From: an uncultured Mycoplasmatota bacterium
GTDB lineage: Bacteria > Bacillota_I > Bacilli_A > RF39 > UBA660
Assembly (NCBI GenBank): GCA_947571135.1
Contig: CANOWY010000002.1
Span: 69,569-119,309 of the forward strand
Reading direction: 5' to 3'
DNA: 49,741 bases
Part shown: piece by piece, positions 26,320 to 34,472 of the stretch
Position numbering within the stretch: position 1 is the first letter of the stretch
Layout of the letters: each line of letters begins with the position of its first letter
The notes under the pieces: model-generated
Seen by the model: only the letters and a program-made list of their open reading frames with translations
What the model was told of the DNA's origin: nothing
The model's database searches: none
Translations under genes and position numbers: made by a program

Positions 26320-28347
26320 ATGAAAGGTAAAAAAAAATATTTTCTTATTGGTAGTATTGTTTTATTATTAATTGTTGGAATAATAGCCTTTTATTTTTAT
26401 TTAAAAGATGAAGGAAGATTAAGTGCTTCTGAAAGGCGCTTTTTGGCAAATAATTCAACGACAGTTCAAAATATCAGTATTTTGAATAATGTTAATATTT
26501 TTGGAAAAGAAGGTAGTGGCGTTTTTTATGATTTTTTAGAAGATTTTTCTAAAGATAGTGGTTTAAAAACGAATCCAGTTACTTATAATTTGGGAGAACC
26601 ATCTACAAATGTGGCTTTTTCTATCGGAAATATGGTTAATGAAGATGAGTTTGTTTTTTATGAAGGTCATTATGTCCTTATTAGTAAAAAAAGCCAAAAC
26701 TTTAGTGATGTTTCTCATTTGACAAATCAGAAAATAGGAATTTTAAATGAAAATTTATCTTATGTAAGTAGTTTTCTGAATACTCAAAATTTAACCATTA
26801 AAAGTTATAATAGTGAACAAGAATTATTAGAAGCCTTTCAAGCGCAAACAGATATTCAATATATGATTGTTCCTCTTTGTTTAAATATAGAAACTATTTT
26901 AAAAAATGATTTTTATGTTGCTTATCATTTTAGTGACATTCCTTATTTTTATAAGATAAATATTAGTCAAGATAAAACATTAGGTACAATTCTTAAAAAG
27001 TTTTTTTTAAAGTGGGAAAAGGATAAACTACAAGATTCTTATAAAAATCATTTATTTCGATTATTTCAAGATTCATTAAATATTTCTCAAACAGAAATAG
27101 ATGCTATGCAAAGTATTACTTATAATTATGGTTTTATTACTAATAGTCCATATGAAATTTTATCTGGAGGAAATTATGGCGGTATCATTGCACAATATTT
27201 AAAAGAATTTATAGATTTTAGCGATACTGAAATTAAATTTACTAAATATAAAAATACTAATAAACTTGGAGAGGCTATTAAAAATGATAATATAGATTTG
27301 TATTTTGCCTTTTATAATGTGCCAAATAATTTTGTCAATGCGAATTCTAATATTAATATCAATTATAATGTAATAATGGATAAAGAAATAGACAAAGTTA
27401 TACATTCTTTAAAATCTTTAAATAATGTAACTGCTTATGTAGAAGAGAATTCTATTTTATATGAATATTTAAAATCAAATTCCAAAATTGATTTAAAAAC
27501 ATATAAAAATGAAAAGGAATTAAAAAAATTGGTTAAAAATCAAGAAATTATTATTGTAGATGATAATGTGTATTATGCTAAACGTTTTGGAGTCTTTAAT
27601 GAATATAGTGTCCGTTTTAGTGAAACTGTTGATACTGATTATTTGTTTAAGATTGATACTAATGAAACATTTACAAAATTATTTACAAAGTTTATTAATA
27701 TTAAAGATCCAGATAGAACAGAATACAAGGGTATTTATAATTATGAACTTACTTTTAGAACAGGTAGAGTTACGGGAGCAATAGCAAAATATTTTATGTA
27801 TATTTTAATCATATTTGTATTGGTTTTCTTATATGCTTATAAACTTACAAAAAAAATCAAGTTATCTAAAAAGATAAAAAAAGAAGATAAATTAAAATAT
27901 ATTGATCAGTTAACATCATTAAAGAATCGTAATTATTTAAGTGAAAATTTAGAAAATTGGAGTCAAAATAAAATTTATCCTCAATCTGTTGTTGTCATTG
28001 ATCTGAATAATTTACAATATATAAATGATACTCAAGGTTATGAAAAAGGGGACGAACAAATTAAAGCAGCTGCTAACATACTTGTAAAAGCACAACTTGA
28101 TAATAGCGATATTATTCGTACAGATGGAAATGAGTTTGTTATCTATTTAATTGGTTACCAGCAAAAACAATTAGTAAGTTATATTCATAAATTAAATAAA
28201 GAATTTAAGAAATTGCCTTTTGAACAAGGGGCGGCGATTGGTTATAGTATGATTGAAGATGATATTAAAACTGTTGAAGATGCTATAAATGAAGCTGTAG
28301 AAGAAGTAAAAAAACAAAAAGAGAATAAAAAAGAGGGAAATGCATGA
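26320..28347 (+). CDS. Membrane sensor with degenerate GGDEF domain
   Basis: Membrane helix (about 7-25), a large extracytoplasmic part (about 40-480) that looks like two substrate-binding-protein-like lobes, a second helix (about 490-512), and a cytoplasmic GGDEF domain (about 525-665). The family motifs YIDQLTSLKNR and DLNNLQYINDTQGYEKGD are kept, but the signature reads RTDGNEF instead of RxGGDEF: the first Gly is Asp and the catalytic Asp is Asn. Cyclic-di-GMP synthesis is therefore unlikely; it may bind nucleotide or act as a partner. It overlaps yihY by four bases (ATGA). Confidence 0.8.
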   Translation: MKGKKKYFLIGSIVLLLIVGIIAFYFYLKDEGRLSASERRFLANNSTTVQNISILNNVNIFGKEGSGVFYDFLEDFSKDSGLKTNPVTYNLGEPSTNVAFSIGNMVNEDEFVFYEGHYVLISKKSQNFSDVSHLTNQKIGILNENLSYVSSFLNTQNLTIKSYNSEQELLEAFQAQTDIQYMIVPLCLNIETILKNDFYVAYHFSDIPYFYKINISQDKTLGTILKKFFLKWEKDKLQDSYKNHLFRLFQDSLNISQTEIDAMQSITYNYGFITNSPYEILSGGNYGGIIAQYLKEFIDFSDTEIKFTKYKNTNKLGEAIKNDNIDLYFAFYNVPNNFVNANSNININYNVIMDKEIDKVIHSLKSLNNVTAYVEENSILYEYLKSNSKIDLKTYKNEKELKKLVKNQEIIIVDDNVYYAKRFGVFNEYSVRFSETVDTDYLFKIDTNETFTKLFTKFINIKDPDRTEYKGIYNYELTFRTGRVTGAIAKYFMYILIIFVLVFLYAYKLTKKIKLSKKIKKEDKLKYIDQLTSLKNRNYLSENLENWSQNKIYPQSVVVIDLNNLQYINDTQGYEKGDEQIKAAANILVKAQLDNSDIIRTDGNEFVIYLIGYQQKQLVSYIHKLNKEFKKLPFEQGAAIGYSMIEDDIKTVEDAINEAVEEVKKQKENKKEGNA

Positions 28348-29192
28348 TTAATCGTTTTAAAAACTTCTTACAAAAAGTTTTACATGTAATTCAAAGACCG
28401 GAGATGGCAGTGCTTCCAGGGCAACTTGCCTTCTTCTTTGTTTTGTCTGTTGTTCCAATTGTAACTTTAATTACATATGGGGCATCTTTTTTACATTTGT
28501 CAATGGATTTTATTGCAGATTTTATTACCAAAGCTTTTGGTGGAGAAGTTGCAGGACTTGTTATTCCTATGGTTGCTGTTTCCAATATAGATTTTCGTTT
28601 TTTCTTTACTTTAATTGTAGGTTTTTACATTGCTAGTAATGGTGCGGCATCTATTATTGTTAGTTCTAATGCTATTTATGGAATTCCAGATACCAGTTTT
28701 TTAAGGCGTAGAACAAAGGCAGTTATCATGACATTTTTAATTGTTATTTTGTTTATTTTTATTTTAATTGTTCCTGTGTTTGGTGAAAATATTATTCATG
28801 TAATTACACTTGCTAATATGAATGAACATATTACAAAGACAATTACCTTTGTTTTTAATTTATTAAAAGGGCCTATTACTTGGTTTATTATTTTTTGTTT
28901 TATTAAAATTTTATATACTATGGCACCTGATCGAAAGTTAGAAAGTTTTTATGTAAATTACGGAGCCATTTTTACCACAATTATGTGGATTATAGTCACA
29001 GCGGCTTATTCGTATTACATTAATCATTTTGCCAATTATGCTGTGTTTTATGGAGGACTTGCTAATATTGTGATGCTTATGCTTTGGGTATATTTTTTGG
29101 CTATTATTTTTGTAATAGGAATGGCTCTTAATTATAAAGAAGAAGTTACAAAATTGGAAAAAACAGGTGTTATAAATATTGTAAAAGAATAG
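28344..29192 (+). CDS. YihY/BrkB family membrane protein
   Basis: Polytopic protein of the YihY/UPF0761 family, with about six membrane segments. Recognisable parts are LPGQLAFFFVLSVVPIVTLI near the N-terminus, ASNGAASIIVSSNAIYG, FLRRRTKAV and, near the end, YGGLANIVMLMLWVYF. It was once misannotated as ribonuclease BN; its role in the membrane is not settled. It is translated from an ATGA overlap with the GGDEF-like gene and has the usual length of 282. Confidence 0.88.
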   Translation: MINRFKNFLQKVLHVIQRPEMAVLPGQLAFFFVLSVVPIVTLITYGASFLHLSMDFIADFITKAFGGEVAGLVIPMVAVSNIDFRFFFTLIVGFYIASNGAASIIVSSNAIYGIPDTSFLRRRTKAVIMTFLIVILFIFILIVPVFGENIIHVITLANMNEHITKTITFVFNLLKGPITWFIIFCFIKILYTMAPDRKLESFYVNYGAIFTTIMWIIVTAAYSYYINHFANYAVFYGGLANIVMLMLWVYFLAIIFVIGMALNYKEEVTKLEKTGVINIVKE

Positions 29193-29297
29193 ATACTATA
29201 TAATGTGTACAACAAGTATTATTTCGTACACGGTTATTTTTGATATCAAATTAATATTTTAGTATATTGAACGATATTGAAAAATAATACTTAGAGG

Positions 29298-29324
29298 GAA
29301 CAAAACGTTTTTGTTCCTTTTTTA
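29298..29324 (+). terminator. Terminator of the GGDEF-yihY operon
   Basis: GGAACAAAA-cgt-TTTTGTTCC followed by TTTTTT. Confidence 0.8.
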
Positions 29325-29525
29325 TTTGAAAGTGCAAAAAAGTTTTTTAAAGAGAATTTTGTTATGAATTCAGATTTAGAAATTGTATGTAATTATATGA
29401 TTTTAAATTTTGTTTTTTATTGATGAATAGAGAAAAACTTGTGGTTACAAATTTTACTCGTAAATGTTAAGAAAATTTAATTAATTCTATAAAGAAGAGA
29501 TTTTTAGTCAAAAAATCTTTTTTTA

Positions 29526-29534
29526 TGATATAAT
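29526..29534 (+). promoter_or_regulatory. Extended -10 promoter of rlmB-sigH
   Basis: TGA-TATAAT (TATAAT 29529-29534), directly after a T-run terminator and 26 bases before the rlmB start. The -35 is weak. Confidence 0.55.
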
Positions 29535-29559
29535 ACAAGTCAATTAGGAGGGGATTTTT

Positions 29560-30231
29560 ATGCTAGTTTATGGTAAAAATGTACTGAAAGATGTGGAGCC
29601 ACAAAAAATAAGAAGAGTTTATTTAAACGAAAATTTTCATGATAAAGAAATTATTCGTTATTTAGAAGACCATCATATTCGTTATTTTTATAGACCAAAG
29701 TATCAATTAGATAAGATGGTAGATCGAAATCATCAAGGCATAGTCATTGATATGGACTCTTTTCTTTATTCAGATTTTGATTCAATTTTTGAAGAGAATT
29801 TTATAGTGGCTTTGGATCATTTAGAAGATGTGCATAATTTTGGTGCTATTATTCGTACTTGCGAAGCAGCAGGGATAAAATCAATTTTAATCCCTAAAGA
29901 TAGAAGTGTAAGAGTAAATGATATCGTTATGAAAACGAGTGTTGGGGCTCTTGATAGAGTAAAAATTGTTTTAGTAAATAATTTGTGTGAAAGTTTAAAA
30001 AAATTGCAAAAGAAAAATTTTTTTGTTTATTCAGCGTTTATGGATGGAGAGGATTACCAAACGATTGACTATTCTGATAAAAAAGTATTGGTAATTGGCA
30101 ATGAGGGAAAAGGAATTAGCAATGTTGTAGAAAATATTACAGATGTGAGAATTGGGATTCCTATGCTTGGTAAAGTAAATAGTTTAAACGCAAGTGTTGC
30201 AGCAGGTATTTTAATTTTTGAAATGCGTTAG
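29560..30231 (+). CDS. rlmB: SpoU/TrmH-family 23S rRNA 2'-O-methyltransferase
   Basis: SPOUT fold methyltransferase. A small N-terminal RNA-binding domain (GKNVLKDV, then the substrate-binding region to about 75) is followed by the catalytic domain with motif 1 (HLEDVHNFGAIIRTCEA), motif 2 (VLVIGNEGKGI) and motif 3 (IPMLGKVNSLNASVAAGIL), which form the knotted SAM site. Predicted to methylate the ribose of a guanosine in 23S rRNA. The length of 223 is slightly short of the usual 245 at the N-terminus. The neighbouring sigma factor gene matches the Bacillus order rlmB-(yacP)-sigH; yacP is absent. Confidence 0.88.
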   Translation: MLVYGKNVLKDVEPQKIRRVYLNENFHDKEIIRYLEDHHIRYFYRPKYQLDKMVDRNHQGIVIDMDSFLYSDFDSIFEENFIVALDHLEDVHNFGAIIRTCEAAGIKSILIPKDRSVRVNDIVMKTSVGALDRVKIVLVNNLCESLKKLQKKNFFVYSAFMDGEDYQTIDYSDKKVLVIGNEGKGISNVVENITDVRIGIPMLGKVNSLNASVAAGILIFEMR

Positions 30232-30242
30232 GGGAGATTTTG

Positions 30243-30866
30243 ATGAGTTACGAAGAATATTCAGATGATGAGTTGTATTCTTTAGTTTGTGAATCTGATG
30301 AGGATGCTAAAGATATGTTATTTATGAAATATAAGTATATTATTGACATTGTAATAAAAAAATATGCTTTTTCGGCGATGAAATATGGATTTGAATATAA
30401 GGATTTATATCAAGAGGCATTAGTTGGTTTTTCAGATGCTATACAGTCTTACCGAGAAGAAAAAAATACTTCAATGGCTACTTTTATTACTTTATGTGTA
30501 GATAGAAGGTTACAAAATACAATTCGCAAAGCCAGTAGAGTCAAAAATAGGGTCTTGCTAGAAAGTTTGTCTTTAGATCATGTATATGAAGAGTATAATA
30601 TTCCATTAAAAGAAGTTATTAGTGATAATAATAAAAATGATCCTTTGACGAATATTGCTAAAGATGAAGAATTTGATGAATTATTAGAAATCATTGAAAA
30701 TGCTTTATCAAGTAGTGAATATGAAGTGTATAAGTTGTTGATTTCAGGATTATCTTATAATGAGATTGCTAAAATACTCGGCAAAACACCAAAACAGATT
30801 GATAATGCTATACAAAGATTTAAAAGTAAAATCAAAGATATTTTGGATAGTAGAGAGACAATTTAA
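30243..30866 (+). CDS. sigH: RNA polymerase sigma factor, SigH-like
   Basis: Sigma-70 family of SigH/Spo0H type. Region 2 is LFMKYKYIIDIVIKKYAF through GFEYKDLYQEALVGFSDAIQ (core binding) and FITLCVDRRLQNTIRKA (-10 recognition); region 4 is LISGLSYNEIAKILGKTPKQIDNAIQRFKSKI. The length of 207 is normal. ATG at 30243 follows GGGGAG; a TTG three bases earlier is less likely. It lies 11 bases after rlmB in one operon and upstream of secE-nusG, as in Bacillus. In relatives it controls transition-state, competence and early sporulation genes; its regulon here cannot be seen. Confidence 0.88.
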   Translation: MSYEEYSDDELYSLVCESDEDAKDMLFMKYKYIIDIVIKKYAFSAMKYGFEYKDLYQEALVGFSDAIQSYREEKNTSMATFITLCVDRRLQNTIRKASRVKNRVLLESLSLDHVYEEYNIPLKEVISDNNKNDPLTNIAKDEEFDELLEIIENALSSSEYEVYKLLISGLSYNEIAKILGKTPKQIDNAIQRFKSKIKDILDSRETI

Positions 30867-31214
30867 AACTTGACTTGTATTCTTTTGCATATAATACGTT
30901 TAAAAGAAAGAAAAAATTTAAAAAGGCAGTAGAAATAGTTTACTATAAAACATTTTTAGTTGATAATTTTAATTAAATTTATTATTTAGATAAAACTATT
31001 AAAGGACGTTAAAACTTTATGTGGAAGTGGTTATACTATAGAATTTGCCTAAAAAGTTTTGGATATTCATAATGAGTATGAAATCTAAGACGATTTTGAT
31101 AATTTATTCATAAAATAATGCCCAAAAACGTATTGATTTTTATAAGTATGTATGATAAATTATGTTTAACGAAGCACGAAAGTGTTTTTTATTTGGAAAA
31201 AAGGAGTTTTTTGG
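30867..31214 (+). other. Region between sigH and secE without rpmG
   Basis: Relatives carry rpmG (L33) here; no 50-codon cysteine-rich frame is present. A promoter-like pair sits near its start (ACTTGA, 16 bases, TATAAT ending at about 30896). The rest is AT-rich with many stops in all frames; the segment at about 31057-31160 looks like a decayed gene, but its source is not recognisable. A short hairpin (GCAC-gaaa-GTG plus T-run, about 31173-31188) precedes secE. Confidence 0.4.
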
Positions 31215-31427
31215 ATGACTAAGAAAAAAGAAAAGAAAAATAGAAATGAAAAGAAAAAAGGAGGCTTTTTTAAAGGACTTCGATTAGAACTTAAAAAGGT
31301 TTCTTGGCCTAATAAAAAAGACGTTTTTAAATATTCTATGGCAACTTTAGTGTTTTGTATTGTAGTTATGGCTTTCTTTCAAATTTTAGATTTAGGTTTG
31401 TCTGTTGTAAAAGGAGTGTTTAATTAA
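31215..31427 (+). CDS. secE: Preprotein translocase subunit SecE
   Basis: Small SecE of the Bacillus type, 70 residues: a very basic N-terminus, the amphipathic FFKGLRLELKKVSWPNKKDV motif that clamps SecY, and one membrane helix (about 40-62). It is an essential part of the SecYEG channel. ATG at 31215 has AAGGAG eight bases upstream; longer frames start in the hairpin before it. It shares its stop with the nusG start (TAATG), so the two are coupled. Confidence 0.93.
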   Translation: MTKKKEKKNRNEKKKGGFFKGLRLELKKVSWPNKKDVFKYSMATLVFCIVVMAFFQILDLGLSVVKGVFN

Positions 31428-31957
31428 TGGAGAAGTTATGGTATGTAATTACGACCTATGTTGGACATGAGGATAATGTAAAAGAAAAATTAGAAGCACG
31501 TACCGAATCTATGGGGATGCAAGAAAATATTTTTCGTGTGATTATTCCAACGACTACTGAAGTAGAAAACAAAGATGGTGTTAAAAAAGAAAAGACAAAA
31601 AAGATGTTTCCTGGATATGTATTTGTTGAAATGGTGATGAGCGATGAAGCATGGTATGCTGTTCGTAATACTCCAGGAGTTACAGGATTTATTGGTTCTT
31701 CTGGTAAAGGGGCTAAACCTACTCCGTTGCTTCCACAAGAAATTGATCGTATTTTAGTTAATATGGGTATGTCAAGAGTTGATGTTGAATCTGAACTTAA
31801 AGTAGGAGATAAAGTTAAAGTTATTGATGGTCCATTTAAAGGTATGATGGGGACTGTTGATTCTATCGATATGGAAAATAGTAAATTAAATGTATTGATT
31901 GATTTGTTCGGTCAAGAAACTCCTGTTGAAGTAGAATTGTTTCAAGTTAGTAAATAA
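31427..31957 (+). CDS. nusG: Transcription antitermination factor NusG
   Basis: NGN domain (KLWYVITTYVGHEDNVKEKL, then TKKMFPGYVFVEM and WYAVRNTPGVTGFIG), followed by a KOW domain (VGDKVKVIDGPFKGMMGTVDSIDM). It binds RNA polymerase, affecting pausing and coupling to the ribosome. The length of 176 is normal. Its start overlaps the secE stop by one base. It normally continues into rplK; here a strong terminator and a surface-protein cassette separate them by 1.86 kb. Confidence 0.96.
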   Translation: MEKLWYVITTYVGHEDNVKEKLEARTESMGMQENIFRVIIPTTTEVENKDGVKKEKTKKMFPGYVFVEMVMSDEAWYAVRNTPGVTGFIGSSGKGAKPTPLLPQEIDRILVNMGMSRVDVESELKVGDKVKVIDGPFKGMMGTVDSIDMENSKLNVLIDLFGQETPVEVELFQVSK

Positions 31958-31979
31958 AAAATCGAATTTTCGATTTTTT
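31956..31979. terminator. Bidirectional terminator after nusG
   Basis: AAAAAATCGA-attt-TCGATTTTTT. It is symmetric, serving nusG rightward and the XRE gene leftward; the XRE stop codon lies just at its edge. Confidence 0.85.
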
Positions 31980-32199
31980 ATTTTTTGGGGTAAGGTTTTC
32001 TTTCGTTTGTTTTTCCAATTAGGTAGTCAACGCTAGTATTATAAAAATCCGCAAGTATACTTAGATAGTTAATAGGTATTAATCTTTTCCCTATTTCATA
32101 TTCGCTGTACTGCTGTTGTTTAATTTTTAAAAATTCTGCTACATCTTTTTGAAGTAAGTCTTTATCTTCTCTTATTTCTTTTAATCTTTGTATATTCAA
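31978..32199 (-). CDS. Small XRE repressor paired with surface protein
   Basis: A single Cro/CI helix-turn-helix of 73 residues: LKEIREDKDLLQKDVAEFLK, then IKQQQYSEYEIGKRLIPINYL and LADFYNTSVDYLIGKT. The start has a GGTGGTTAT-type site. It is divergent from the exported-protein gene at 32316, and three near-identical palindromes lie between them, one exactly on the promoter. Repression of both genes by this protein is strongly suggested by that layout. Confidence 0.88.
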   Translation of the reverse strand: MNIQRLKEIREDKDLLQKDVAEFLKIKQQQYSEYEIGKRLIPINYLSILADFYNTSVDYLIGKTNERKPYPKK

Positions 32200-32225
32200 T
32201 TATAACCACCTCATACACATTTTTT

Positions 32226-32302
32226 CATACAAAACAAGTTTTGTATTGACTATACAAAGCATGTTTTGTATAATTTTTTGTATACAATAGATGTTTTGTA
32301 TA
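32226..32302. promoter_or_regulatory. Three XRE operators over the surface-protein promoter
   Basis: Three 22-bp palindromes of consensus ATACAAA-n6-TTTGTAT: O1 32226-32247 (ATACAAAAC-aa-GTTTTGTAT), O2 32251-32272 and O3 32281-32302. The centres are 25 and 30 bases apart. O2 fills the promoter spacer and O3 ends just before the ribosome binding site. The spacing allows cooperative binding. Confidence 0.85.
32246..32274 (+). promoter_or_regulatory. Promoter of surface-protein gene 32316
   Basis: TTGACT (32246-32251), 17-base spacer formed by operator O2, TATAAT (32269-32274). Confidence 0.82.
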
Positions 32303-32315
32303 AAGGAAGGTAAAT

Positions 32316-33581
32316 ATGGTTATGAAACTAGAAAAATGGCAGAAAAAGAAGAAATGTAAAAAAATTATGATAGGAAGTGCAGTAGGAATCTTATTTTTAA
32401 TAAGTGGAATCACAATATATAAAACATTTGCTCTATATGAAGAGAAAAAAGAGTTTAATGTATTAAAAGGAAGAATAGCAGATATTAAGAAAAACTCGAA
32501 AGATATAGAAATAGCAGCAATAGTGGGTGGGAAATTAAGTGATAAAATTCCAGAAAAAAGTGAAGGATATATTGTAGATGAAGTAGAATGTACCAATGAT
32601 GCAGAAGGAAAGTGGAGCAATGAAAACTGGGAGTTAAGTGTAAAAAAACTTACAACAAGTGGTACTACCTGTTCTTTAAATTTTTATCCAAAAGAATTAA
32701 GTGATTATATAATTGCAAAAAGTATGGGAAATTCAGAAATAGAGAAATTTGAACATGTTGAAACGGATCAAACTAAAGCGTTAACAGAATATCGATACAT
32801 TGGAAAAGATCCAAATAATTATGTTTATTTTGGATGTAAGGAGAATTGCACAGAAGAGAACTTATATCGAATTATAGGAGTCATACCGACGCAAAAAGAA
32901 GTAAATGGAGAATATGAAAATCGAGTAAAATTAATTAAAGTTAATTACTATACAGAAAATATAAGTGGATTATTACAAGAATCGCTTAGTTATTTTCCGG
33001 CCAAAAATGGTTTTGGTTATCAGTGGAGTACTCGTCAAAATAATAAATGGGAGGAATCAAGTCTCAATCAGGAAGTATTAAATAAAGTGTATTGGAATAA
33101 CTTTGGTGAATATCAAAATTATATTGAAGCAAGTCTATGGTATTTGGGGGCTCTAAATAATGAAAATTGGGGAGTATATAAAACAGAGGACTTGTATGAA
33201 GGGGAAAGAAGCAATACAAGTGGTTCAAGTCAAGGAAGTATTAGTTATGTAGGAAATATTGGGCTGATATATCCGAGTGATTATGGCTATTCTTGTGGGA
33301 ATCAATATAAAAATGAAAGCATACATGAGAATAGAGAGATTTTTCGAAATTGCTCCTGGATATATCAATTGGAAGATAAATTTTATGAATGGACAATTGC
33401 TCCAGAAGCAAATAATACAAATGCATTTGTATGGTTTTTTTATCCTGCTGGAGATGTTGGAGCAGGGCATGCTTATTTACAGGATAGAATGTTTAGCGTT
33501 CGACCTACTTTTTATTTAAAAACCAACATATTTTATAAAGAAGGAAATGGTTCCAAAGAAACGCCATATCAATTTGAGTAA
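32316..33581 (+). CDS. Exported family protein, 421-residue variant
   Basis: N-terminal family module: basic start, membrane segment (about 18-38), TFALYEEKKEFNVLKG, then the two-cysteine module (VDEVECTNDAEG, TCSLNF). The C-terminal 280 residues (from EYRYIGKDPNNYVYFGC) are a large, Trp- and Cys-containing domain with LYRIIGVI and YPSDYGYSC, of the type found in many surface proteins of gut Bacillota; no enzymatic motif is visible. A second Met at 32322 gives the MKLEK start seen in its paralogues; GGAAGG precedes both. It is governed by the divergent XRE gene and its three operators. A decayed copy of the same C-terminal domain lies at 36294-36850. Confidence 0.78.
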   Translation: MVMKLEKWQKKKKCKKIMIGSAVGILFLISGITIYKTFALYEEKKEFNVLKGRIADIKKNSKDIEIAAIVGGKLSDKIPEKSEGYIVDEVECTNDAEGKWSNENWELSVKKLTTSGTTCSLNFYPKELSDYIIAKSMGNSEIEKFEHVETDQTKALTEYRYIGKDPNNYVYFGCKENCTEENLYRIIGVIPTQKEVNGEYENRVKLIKVNYYTENISGLLQESLSYFPAKNGFGYQWSTRQNNKWEESSLNQEVLNKVYWNNFGEYQNYIEASLWYLGALNNENWGVYKTEDLYEGERSNTSGSSQGSISYVGNIGLIYPSDYGYSCGNQYKNESIHENREIFRNCSWIYQLEDKFYEWTIAPEANNTNAFVWFFYPAGDVGAGHAYLQDRMFSVRPTFYLKTNIFYKEGNGSKETPYQFE

Positions 33582-33674
33582 ATGTTTAATTTTAAAGTTA
33601 TATGTGTGATGAAATATGATTCTTTTATGATTTTTTTGTTCTAATCTTTTCCTTTATTAAATTACCAAAAATAG

Positions 33675-33703
33675 TTGTAAACCCTGTTAATTTGTGCTAT
33701 TAT
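33675..33703 (+). promoter_or_regulatory. Promoter of rplK operon
   Basis: TTGTAA (33675-33680), 17-base spacer ending TGC, TATTAT (33698-33703). Confidence 0.6.
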
Positions 33704-33740
33704 CTTAAGTGCAATCGCATATATTTTTATAAGATTGTAT

Positions 33741-33781
33741 TCAAGTGGGAGGGAAATGCGGATTTGCCCAGTACCACTAAC
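33741..33781 (+). promoter_or_regulatory. Ribosomal protein L11 leader-like structure
   Basis: AGTGG (33744-33748) pairs with CCACT (33774-33778), enclosing GGG...CCC and AAAT-gcgg-ATTT. The GTGGGAGG...TACCAC pattern just before rplK matches the leader by which L11 or the L1 operon is autoregulated in Bacillota. Assignment from memory of the pattern. Confidence 0.55.
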
Positions 33782-33813
33782 GAAAAATAAATTTAAAATT
33801 GGAGGTGTTTTTC

Positions 33814-34410
33814 GTGGCTAAAGAAGTCGTAAAGAAAATAAAATTACAAATTGAAGCTGGAAAGGCTACACCTGCTCCACCAGTTGGAACATGTTTAGGC
33901 CCTGCAGGAATTAATATTCAAGATTTTTGTTCTAAATTTAATGATCAAACTCGTGAAAAAATGGGAGACGTAGTTCCTGTTGAAATTTCGATTTATGAAG
34001 ATAGAAGTTTCGATTTTGTTATAAAAACAGCACCTGCTGGATTCTTACTTAAAAAGGCTGCTAAGGTACAAAAAGGTAGTAAAAAAGGAGCAAATGAAAT
34101 TGTTGCTACTATTACCAAAGATGATCTTAGAAGTATTGCTGAAACAAAATTGCCTGATTTAAATGCTTATGATGTAGAGTCTGCTATGAATATTATTGCA
34201 GGAACTGCAAGAAACATGGGTATTGCTATTGAAGGATTTAATGATGAAGAACTTCAAGAACAAGTCAAAGAAGCACAAGTTCATGAGGCAGAGATGGCAA
34301 AACGTGATGAAGAATTAGCAGAAATGGAAGCAGAAGCCCAAGAACTTGCTAGTGGAAATATGGAAGTTCCAGTAGTATCTGACGAAAAAGAAGAAACAAC
34401 AGAAGAATAA
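33814..34410 (+). CDS. rplK: 50S ribosomal protein L11 with acidic C-terminal tail
   Basis: Forms the GTPase-associated stalk base with 23S rRNA. The normal protein is complete: [21 protein letters not shown], the N-terminal domain with the thiostrepton-site prolines, then the RNA-binding domain ending [15 protein letters not shown] (to about 141). A 57-residue extension follows that standard L11 lacks. It is very rich in Glu and Ala ([25 protein letters not shown]), probably a long acidic helix. GTG at 33814 follows GGAGGTG. It lies at the head of the rplK-rplA unit, after a leader structure. Confidence 0.95.
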   Translation: MAKEVVKKIKLQIEAGKATPAPPVGTCLGPAGINIQDFCSKFNDQTREKMGDVVPVEISIYEDRSFDFVIKTAPAGFLLKKAAKVQKGSKKGANEIVATITKDDLRSIAETKLPDLNAYDVESAMNIIAGTARNMGIAIEGFNDEELQEQVKEAQVHEAEMAKRDEELAEMEAEAQELASGNMEVPVVSDEKEETTEE

Positions 34411-34472
34411 TAGTATATATTATGTATAAGATAAAAAAGAATCCGCTAATAAACCACAGTTAGGAGGAAATT

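Larger units (their letters stand above)
29193..29559 (+). other. Intergenic region with hairpins and two terminators
   Basis: No gene is seen in these 367 bases. A perfect 11-bp inverted repeat (AAGTATTATTT, 29214-29224; AAATAATACTT, 29283-29293) surrounds a 58-base loop. A terminator follows at 29298-29324 (GGAACAAAA-cgt-TTTTGTTCC plus T-run). A second (AGATTTTT/AAAAATCT, 29498-29518 plus T-run) lies directly before the next promoter. An unrecognised RNA of about 170 nt between the terminators is possible, but no promoter is clear. Confidence 0.4.

Noticed and set aside
31057..31160. Broken gene between sigH and secE
   Set aside because: Some codon-like stretches, but stops in every frame and no recognisable match; only noted as possible decay.
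32226..32302. Possible CRISPR array because of three similar repeats
   Set aside because: The repeats are palindromic, only 3-8 bases apart, and lie on promoter boxes; they are operators, without spacers or cas genes.
32225..32620. Minus-strand frame of 131 codons over the operator region
   Set aside because: It runs antisense to the surface gene and across three operators; no binding site.
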